The notes under the pieces were generated by a model. That model had not been told where the DNA came from, searched no databases, and worked only from the letters and a program-made list of their open reading frames with translations. Of a stretch of DNA of 6,944 bases, positions 6,906 through 6,944 are shown piece by piece. Position 1 is the first letter of the stretch, and every line of letters begins with the position of its first letter. Origin of the DNA: Pseudomonadota bacterium (lineage in GTDB: Bacteria; Pseudomonadota; Alphaproteobacteria; Rhizobiales; Methylopilaceae); assembly GCA_023389135.1 (NCBI GenBank), contig JAEWEX010000023.1:1-6944 (forward strand), written 5' to 3'. Made by a program: the position numbers and the translations under genes.

Positions 6906-6944
6906 TCACTCCCCGGGGCGAACCAGCCCCGCCTCCGTCGCGAC
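6906..6944 (-). CDS. C-terminal end of probable 5-formyltetrahydrofolate cyclo-ligase (5' part outside window)
   Basis: Only the last 12 codons and stop are present, reading VATEAGLVRPGE. The pattern T-E-x-G-L-I/V at the extreme C-terminus resembles the end of 5-formyltetrahydrofolate cyclo-ligases, and in alphaproteobacteria that gene commonly lies just upstream of the TIGR00282 phosphoesterase. The enzyme recycles 5-formyl-THF to 5,10-methenyl-THF using ATP. The stop lies 3 nt before the next ATG, so the two genes are probably co-transcribed. With so few residues the identification rests largely on gene order. Confidence 0.5.
   Translation of the reverse strand, partial: VATEAGLVRPGE

Noticed and set aside
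1..6944. Mobile element, CRISPR array, tRNA/rRNA or a dedicated novel defence system
   Set aside because: No transposase, direct-repeat array, attachment-like repeats or RNA-gene signatures were seen. The genes are mostly conserved housekeeping families.

Overview
The window is GC-rich chromosomal DNA (about 70% G+C by eye) that most likely comes from an alphaproteobacterium. The clues are the gene order 5-FCL / TIGR00282 phosphoesterase / yebC / ruvC / ruvA / ruvB / ybgC, a perfect CtrA-type box (TTAA-N7-TTAA), and dense packing with 4-nt gene overlaps. I cannot name the genus; Hyphomicrobiales is a reasonable guess. The content is mainly housekeeping: Holliday-junction processing plus flanking conserved genes. 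I see no mobile element, CRISPR array, tRNA or rRNA, and no clear novel defence or biosynthetic system.

Layout from right to left (most genes lie on the minus strand). At the right edge are the last codons of a probable 5-formyltetrahydrofolate cyclo-ligase. Three bases later comes a complete YmdB/TIGR00282-type metallophosphoesterase, then a 103-nt gap with a plausible promoter for yebC. Facing yebC tail-to-tail is a small PilZ-domain gene on the plus strand. Their two stop codons share one perfect 9-bp hairpin. The PilZ gene and ruvC diverge from a 143-nt intergenic region that carries the CtrA-type box. ruvC then converges (2-nt gap) on a plus-strand FAD-dependent oxidoreductase, which separates ruvC from ruvA.

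The left third is one tight minus-strand run: ruvA, two unrecognised four-helix membrane proteins, ruvB and ybgC (cut by the left edge). All four junctions are 4-nt start/stop overlaps (ATGA, GTGA, GTGA, ATGA), so the five genes are probably co-transcribed and translationally coupled. ybgC normally opens the tol-pal cluster, so tolQ would be expected just past the left edge.

RuvA, RuvB and RuvC together branch-migrate and cut Holliday junctions, and all three keep their key motifs here. The unusual points are that ruvC is cut off from ruvAB by an opposite-strand metabolic gene, that two membrane genes sit between ruvA and ruvB, and that a probable c-di-GMP receptor gene lies next to a CtrA-type box.
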